DNA of 64,000 nt, taken from the NCBI GenBank assembly GCA_018105865.1, contig CM030834.1, positions 17,855,219-17,919,218 of the forward strand, in the 5' to 3' direction. The notes under the pieces were generated by a model. The model made no database searches, had not been told where the DNA came from, and saw only the letters and a list, made by a program, of their open reading frames with translations. The position numbers and the translations under genes were made by a program. This document shows positions 57,075-64,000 of the stretch, one piece after another (the first letter of the stretch is position 1; each line of letters begins with the position of its first letter). The stretch is from Metaphire vulgaris. Lineage: Eukaryota > Annelida > Clitellata > Crassiclitellata > Megascolecidae.

Positions 57075-57969
57075 GTCGTAGCCTAGCAACCCAGGTAGCA
57101 AAAAGATCGCGAAATGTGTTAAACTAAACTTACTCCCTACAGGCAAATAACAGCGATTGAAACTATTTCATCGGGTTTCATAAAAATATGGAAAACCCGA
57201 AAGGAATGGCAGCCCATTAGCAGCGAAAGGGTTAAATACAAAGGTGAATGCAATAAATTTAATACATGCATAGCCGCAGCATATATGTACAGTAGATAGC
57301 CTTTACTGCAAGACTAAGTTTATTTTGCGCCAAATCGAATTGTTCTTTTAAAAAAACAAGCCATCTCCCTTTAATTGTCCAGTATTTTGACTATGATTTT
57401 ATGCTGTCTTCGTCATCTTCTTTCAACTTTCATGTTGCCTTCGTCGAGGTGAACAAAGGGAGGAGAGACACCTGTCTGCAGGTTTTCGTCACGAGGCGAA
57501 TGGCGCCGGCGAGCAATAGAGACAAATGAATTCGTTTCTATTTGTCAGCTACTGGCATTGAAACATCTTTGACGCATTCAAAAATAGCACAGCCTGACGG
57601 CGATGGTGATGTGATGATCTCAATGTGAATTTCCTTGCAGTCAGTCACACGCAGACTGCATTCTTTGGAACTCATTACCTGGCCACGTGACTACAGTACT
57701 GCTCAGAAAAAATTGTGAACACACGTGGATATAGAAGAAAAACGAAGTTCAAGGCTTGTAACATTACAATCAGAACCAAGAACACCAATACTGTATTTTT
57801 TTATTAATGATACTATTCTACGATTGATGTACAGAAGGTTACAGATACGCATATTTTAAAAATTTAATGCGCCGCATTTTCATCTGTTTTCTCGCATATG
57901 CGATTTCTGTAAAACTATAAAGCAAAACTGTAGGCCTAAAAACTGTAAAACAAAAGAAGAAAACTGTCG

Positions 57970-58190
57970 TACTTTGGCCACGCCATGAGGAAAACAGGAG
58001 CCTGTTTGGAAAAAGAAATGGTACAAGGCACAAATGATGGGAAAAGAAAAAACTACAAACCCAGAACAAGGTGGACTGAATGATAACATCATGCAATGGA
58101 CTGGAAAGACAATGGAAACGGCGATCCGAATGACAGAGAACAGAAAACAATGGAACAGGCTCATTCCTGAAGCAGGTCTACCCTCGTAGC
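57970..58190 (+). pseudogene. C-terminal tail of a second LINE
   Basis: Reads GHAMRKTGACLEKEMVQGT, then RKNYKPRTRWT and, after a one-base shift, NDIMQWTGKTMETAIR and NRKQWNRL. This is the zinc-knuckle-less tail pattern at the end of many LINE ORF2 proteins. No other part is present nearby. Confidence 0.65.
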
Positions 58191-58796
58191 GAGGATGGCC
58201 GAAGACAAGACAAGAAATGCGGCAATTTATCCGCATTTTCGCTATTTTGTCGCACGTATAGCACTTTTTGCTATTTCCCTAACATATGCAGAGATTTACA
58301 GGGGGATCAGCGCCTGTTTGGATGATCTTTTTTCTCTTCGACCTTTTTTCACCAATAAACACCACAATTTCCACAAATATGCGAGGTGAAATAGGCACAC
58401 AAATGGGAAATTTGGGCGCATAAATTGAACGTTTCCGCATTTCCCCGCATGATTAAAACCTACCGCATATTTCTAGAAAAATCGTCGCATTAAACGCACA
58501 GCCCTAGCCATAAGTATGTGCTTTCATTAGGGCCTGATACTAATCGTCCTCATGGAATTTCATCAGATTTCTTCCCTTTGTAAAAAAACCATAAAACATC
58601 TTAATGCTTGCCCAATCTCTGGATGGATTCATTTTACAGTTTCATCGGACAATTGTCGCATTGTGATGCCGTATAATGAAATTATTAGCCTACGCGTAAT
58701 TATTATAGAGCTAGTTCACGTTAATTTCGGTTTCTCTTTTTTCCTTCGTGGTCTGTCTGGCTGTCTTCCCCACCCCATCGATCTGGTCTTTTGCGG

Positions 58797-58989
58797 CATG
58801 GGCGTCCACAGAAATTTTTCCAGGGGGTGCAAAACAGGGTCCTGTGACAAAAGGAATGAAAACATTTTCCAGGGGATGCAAAACAAGGTTTTGTGACGAA
58901 AGAAACAATTACAATTACTTTTTCATAACTCCACAATTTTTCCAGGGCGTGCAATTACACCCCCTTGCACCACCCTCCGGACGCCCATG
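58797..58989. mobile_element. hAT-like MITE (CATGGGCGTCC ends)
   Basis: Ends CATGGGCGTCC and GGACGCCCATG. Perfect duplication TTTTGCGG (58789-58796 and 58990-58997). The interior is three diverged direct repeats of TTTTCCAGGGGNTGCAAAAC. Confidence 0.85.
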
Positions 58990-59079
58990 TTTTGCGGTGT
59001 GCATTTGGAATGCTATCGATCGATACGTTTGAGTATTAGAACTAGTGCTAAAGAAGTTCATAATAATAAAATGGTAGAT

Positions 59080-59145
59080 GATGACGACGACGACAATAAT
59101 GACGATGATGACGATGGCGATGATGACGACGACGACGATGATGGT
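59080..59145. repeat. GAC/GAT imperfect trinucleotide repeat
   Basis: About 20 GAC/GAT triplets with AAT interruptions. Confidence 0.85.
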
Positions 59146-59512
59146 GCATTGTTGTCTATGGTTGTCAGCGGAGTGACATCGATTTGACGTGACAGTGTTG
59201 TGACGTAGAGTTCTGTGTGTTTCTCTCAACTGAAATTGGTGATAATAAAATGGAGGAACTTTTTGAAATCCATTGCTCAAAATGCGACAATTACAATATT
59301 CCAGTATTTTTGGAATTCTTTTGGAATTTTCAAAAATCTTCGGATATCAAGTTCAAATGTTTCGCCATTACCAATTACAGTGCAATGCATACTGCATAGG
59401 ATCCAAGGCAGAAGTCTTTTTAAAACAACAGATATTTCGATAGGCCTGATATAGGTTAATCATTTTCAATATCAAAGGGCCATCTTTACGACCGTGATAA
59501 TGAAAAGAAGCT

Positions 59513-59681
59513 TTATAAGAGATTTATTGGTATTGCTAATCTCTTTCGATTGTCATCTTCACGCAGACCTGATCTAAGAGTTGCTGTACTGTTTTCAAAT
59601 ACGCCATAAATCATATGCCCTTTATTGTCCTCCGGACACCAGAAGAAAAAAAGGCAAGACCATCTGGCGATTGCATTCATG
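59513..59681 (-). other. Possible exon, weakly ADF/cofilin-like
   Basis: Open from an acceptor (TGTTTCAG) to TAA. It contains LFFFWCPEDNKGHMIYGVFE, which recalls the actin-depolymerising-factor core (FxxWxPxxxxxxxKMIY). The rest does not match well and no upstream exon was found. Could be chance or a relic. Confidence 0.2.
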
Positions 59682-59945
59682 CTGAAACATTTCAAGCATT
59701 TGACCTACTACGCAGCCAGCATTGAAGACGAGTATTTGTATTTTCAGATCGAGCTCAGCGATAGCGTGCAACTGCATTGCTTCGTTTATCACAATTCGGC
59801 TGGCCAATTGTATGGATGGATAGTCGTCGTTATCATCTATAATTGTATGGATAGTCGTCGTTATCATTTCTAATCGTAGGCCTATGGATAGTCTAATTGA
59901 TTGGAATAGGATAGTCGTCGTTATCATCTCTAATTGTATGGATAG

Positions 59946-59947
59946 TC

Positions 59948-60008
<61 letters not shown>

Positions 60009-60070
60009 CAGGACAATTTATATAGCGCTGTACGCATGGTTTAAAATCCAAAATCAAAAACGCTTTGACA
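59946..60070. repeat. (ATT)n with adjoining dispersed repeat
   Basis: ATT triplets to about 60006, then CAGGACAATTTATATAGCGC and a tail. Before it, four copies of TATGGATAGTCGTCGTTATC lie between 59812 and 59950. Confidence 0.7.
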
Positions 60071-60680
60071 ACGCTGACATGTCAATGAAGGTCAGAAGGT
60101 GGCGATGTTAAAATCCACTGCGATGATGGAAAGAACTTTGCTGCCGTGAAGAAGTCCGGTGCAGAGTCCTTTAGAAGCGGTCCTTCAAAGAAACTGTAGC
60201 CCCATTGACATGCCATGTCGTTGTCACTTGTAATCAGACCGCTTTGCATGACGAAGTAAATACGGTCTATTCCTATCTGGCATCTGAACAACGCTGGATC
60301 AATACATAGTCTTTTTCGTCCGGTCCTATTTAATCAAATATTTGGTTAGATTTCATTTAGTTGATTAATTATTATGATTCTGTTGAACGGAGATAAAACT
60401 TACTTTTCCATAAACTTCGTCCTTAGACTATATGCCCATGTAGATAGTTGGAAACATTCAAATCTATATGCTACATAGTAAGCCTACTTTTCACTCGAGT
60501 TGAATAGCATTAGTAGTTTTATTTTTTCAACAAATCTATGATTGTCTGGCCAACATATTGGCAATTGATTGTCTGTCGAAGACAAGTAGGCCTATATAGA
60601 AGCAAAACAAGAAACGAGAAAGCATCGAGGGGGATATTTGCGAAGTCTTCTAACTACGAAGCATAATGTGAGATATGTAT

Positions 60681-60682
60681 TA

Positions 60683-60760
<78 letters not shown>
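60681..60760. repeat. (ATT)n microsatellite
   Basis: About 26 triplets. Confidence 0.95.
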
Positions 60761-60769
60761 GGTCTATAT

Positions 60770-62680
60770 ATAGCGGAGTCGTTCAGGTGGCTTTTATTTG
60801 ATCTGACAGACGTTGCAGAAAGATGGAACAACTGGTAAAATTTCAAAAAACCTTTAGGACCTCGTTTTGCATGCAACTAAGTCTTTCCTCTTTCGCATCA
60901 TGTTGGCAATATTGATTTTAGGTGCTAGCGTTTTCAGCCGAACGGGGAGGGATTTACGAGAGTGAGGAACCTCGACTTTTTGCAGCCCAAAATGAAGGTT
61001 AATATTAAGACGAAGTCTAGCGTAACGTTAAATTTTGCTACAGAAACAGAGCTATATAGGCTACGAGAAGACTTGCAGCATTTACTCATTGTACGCTGGA
61101 ATTTTTAGTAATCAAGAATCGAATGCAAAAATTCTAGTGCACATCATACAAAAATTCTAGTGCACATCATACTGCCTGGCCCCTCCAGTGCCCCCAGTTG
61201 GGACCCTAGCAAAAAGTGCAACAAATGGTTGGCCCCCATGATTACCCCAACGGCCCCCACTGGGATCTATATGTATACTGAGTTCGAATACAGGGGAAGG
61301 AGAGGTAAAAATTTTGATAGCCACGTTTTCTTGGACTGCTGTATAGTGTTAGAACCAGGACAGCAAATATCACACGGCTAACCTGAGCCGTCCATTTTTC
61401 TACCAGTCGATCAGAATGGTTTCTGCTGTGGCGGATGGCTCCCGTTGGCACAGCACGCGCGCAGTGCAGAAAGGCTGAAAGCGGACTCGGTTGATTTCTT
61501 CGCCGGTATATAATCGCGATAAAGATCAAAAGTGAAAAAGTCTGCGTCCTGCATAGGCGCATGCGTAATAAGCCTAATCATGCACGACTGGTTACAAGTG
61601 ACTGGTTTAAACGTCCACAGATAAACAGCTTCTGCGGTTGTACTTTTGAATGAAAGAGCTATATAAGTACGCGAGACTTTTTTAGTAGTAGGCCTAAGTA
61701 CAGTGCATGTCATGGCAGCAAATCCCATAGGGCTTGGTTCCTCTAAAACTGGATTTAGCGTGTGAAGACTGGAGCCAGATGCCGTGGTACGTAAAGTGAT
61801 ACACTGTTTATCTGTTGTCGTCGTCGTCGTCGTCGTTGTTGTTGTTGTTGTTGTTGTTGTCTAATGCTGATATCAAAATAAACGTGAAACGCAGTGATAA
61901 AAAACCGATGAGAAAAGAAGAAACTGCAGTAGAATTATTGAGACGATATATAATTGAATTTGCATTTCGGGTGTCAGCAGGAAGATAAAATCAATACACT
62001 ATTTTTAAAAAACACTACAAACTTTTCGACATATGAACGGAAGTAGAGATAACAAAAGACGAAGCATTAGATGATTAGACCCGCCGAGCGTATGCACGCG
62101 TCATACAGGTGTACATTAATGGATAACAACACCGTTTATAAGCAACAAGAATGACTAGGAAATTTTTCGAACTGAGAACATAAATACTTCCTCGTAACGC
62201 CCGATGGCACAACGCAAAAGAGCCGAAATAAATAAGGGGGTGGAGGAGGACCTCTTTGGGTGAGATGATTCATGATTGTAACTAAATGAGTTTCAATTGA
62301 AACGATTTATGTCTCAATTGAAAGCGACTCAGTCGGAAGAACCCACAGATTTTTCTATTCGGCCTACACAGTTTGAAAAGCAATTCAAAAGACATTTGGA
62401 ACAGATATCGTTTACTGGTGAACCCCATGCAGTGGTGTCTGATCGTAAACAGAAGTCGTAGCCGCGGCGGACCCGTGAGATCGGCAAAGAGCGAGTAATT
62501 ATTAATGGATCCACCATAATATGCCAAAACAACGTTTTCATAATGGCCGATGCCAACGGACATATAGGCTACTGTAGGCCTAATGCTGTAAGTCACGGTA
62601 GAGTGAATTTGTTGAAAACTCTGGGAAGACTGTACTCGGTCGAAACGTATGAGTAACCCTGTACGATAGACTGGTGAACC
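60770..62680. other. Intergenic, no gene seen
   Basis: No supported coding frame. It holds a (GTC)/(GTT) run at 61814-61860 and a short direct repeat ACAAAAATTCTAGTGCACATCA near 61125-61170 (two copies about 22 bases apart). Confidence 0.5.

Positions 62681-62682
<2 letters not shown>

Positions 62683-62770
<88 letters not shown>
62683..62770. repeat. (ATT)n microsatellite
   Basis: About 29 triplets, immediately left of a hAT-like MITE. Confidence 0.95.
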
Positions 62771-62794
62771 GAGGCTAAAAATGCTCCCTACCGG

Positions 62795-63069
62795 CAGAGG
62801 CGGATCTAGGGGCGGGGAGTACATATGTCCCCGGGCGCCGAGGTGCGAAGGAGAGGGGCGCCAAAATCGGGTTTAAGGTAGCAAAAAAGTAAAAAAGAGG
62901 CAAATAAAAGGCATCAGTAGTGTTGCATATAGGTCATCCGCGCTCACATAACTAACTTAACCACGCGGAGTGACGACCTTTTTTGCTTGTCAGGATTTTC
63001 GTGAAGTCTCGAGAGGGCGTCATCAGTGTGTTTTGTTCTCGGGTGCCTGACACCCTATCTCCGCCTCTG
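62795..63069. mobile_element. hAT-like MITE (CAGAGGCGGAT ends)
   Basis: Ends CAGAGGCGGATCTAG and TATCTCCGCCTCTG. Perfect duplication CCTACCGG (62787-62794 and 63070-63077). Contains GACGACCTTTTTTGCTTGTC. Confidence 0.88.
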
Positions 63070-63080
63070 CCTACCGGCTG

Positions 63081-63091
63081 CAGAGAGAGAA

Positions 63092-63158
<67 letters not shown>

Positions 63159-63370
63159 AGAGAGAGAGAGAGAGAGAGACAGAGAGAGAGAGAGACAGAG
63201 AGACAAAGAGAAACAGAGACAGAGAGACAGATAGACAGAGACAGATAGAGAGGCAGACAGAGGCAGAGACAGAGGCAGAGACAGAGGCAGAGACAGAGAC
63301 AGAGAGAGAGAGAGAGACAGAGAGACAGAGACAGACAGAGACAAACAGACGTACAGATTGAGAGAGAGAC
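63081..63370. repeat. (GA)n / (AGACAG)n purine tract
   Basis: A 290-base nearly pure purine run, GA first and then AGACAG-like hexamers. Frames through it are artefacts. It begins three bases after the MITE duplication. The last 630 bases of the window show no further feature. Confidence 0.95.
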
Positions 63371-64000
63371 CTAAAATTTTGACATTTGGAATATAGCTGC
63401 CGACTGCTCGGTGTCGCTTGGAAGTCCTTTGGAGCACCACTCTAAACTTGGCCTATGGCTGTATTGTTCGTAGCCTACTAGTAGTAGTATTGTAAGTAGT
63501 CCTTTATGAGTCGGCAGCACGGCCTATCGGCATGTTTGACTGAAATGGCTCAGGTTGTAAATCTGCATACAGGTAGCTCACTTGCGTGATCTGAAATATA
63601 TTGCGCATGCAGCGTTAGAATGAGTGACTGACTGACTGGACGCCCACTGGCCGGCCATGTAATGTGTCTCGATTGGCTAAATAGAAAACCGTGAGTAGCC
63701 ATTCGGTTGAACAGCTTGGCGCCTGCGCGTTTGCTTAAAAACCTTTAGTCCGATGAAAACGTTGCATGTTAATGTCGACCTAGATTTTTTATATCTTTGG
63801 AACCAAAGACTCACTAATATTTGTCTAATTATCCCGAGAACAGGCAAGCTAGCGACCGGGGGCAGCTCTGCTTCACATAGCAACGGCTACTACGTTGACC
63901 TTGATGAATATGTCGATTGTAAAACATGTGCAGTGCATTGTGCACATAGCCTTGAGCTGCACGGTGTACTGAATAGCTGCAATGATTTATTACAGAAAAA

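Noticed and set aside
60082..60291. Minus-strand frame (MACQWGYSFFEGPLL...)
   Set aside because: Lies in a repeat-flanked stretch; no splice partner or family recognised.
62952..63440. Ser-Leu and Arg-Glu repeat frames
   Set aside because: Readings of the GA purine tract.

Overview
The window is nuclear DNA of a bilaterian animal. It carries spliced genes with GT-AG introns, a nuclear receptor with an FTZ-F1 box, a p53-family gene, a frizzled receptor and a ribosome-biogenesis gene. It is AT-rich and full of microsatellites, SINEs, LINE remnants and small TIR transposons. These suggest a marine invertebrate with a repeat-rich genome, but the species cannot be named from the sequence alone.

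Layout. 1-2500: a CAG/CAA repeat at the window edge, a hAT-like MITE, a 57-unit GAA tract and a possible TATA promoter. 2564-4528 (+): an intronless Frizzled receptor, nearest Fz4. 4530-9075: MITEs and a LINE tail. 9463-16115 (+): an NR5 (FTZ-F1/SF-1/LRH-1 type) nuclear receptor in seven exons, whose 5' exon was not found. 18004-33229 (-): a URB2 (Npa2) homologue in at least 21 exons, tail-to-tail with NR5, with its N-terminal part missing; one large intron holds a 77-bp satellite, a C-rich tract and a CCAAT-box array. 36363-41427 (+): a p53-family gene in eight exons (397 aa), head-to-head with URB2. 44155-48743 (-): two candidate exons of an unidentified gene. 44700-64000: almost entirely transposons and microsatellites, with at least a dozen hAT-like MITEs bounded by 8-bp target duplications, several nested, plus two LINE fragments.

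The genes do not form an operon. Frizzled is a Wnt receptor; NR5 and p53 are transcription factors; URB2 acts in nucleolar 60S assembly. The most notable observations are: a p53 whose DNA-binding L3 loop lacks the usual Asn-Arg-Arg; a GC-AG intron just before its tetramerisation exon; two SINEs sharing a body but with different pol III heads (5S-like and tRNA-like); a TTAA MITE whose empty site is preserved in the other SINE; and several MITE subfamilies with different ends that share one internal motif, GACCTTTTTTGCTTGTC.
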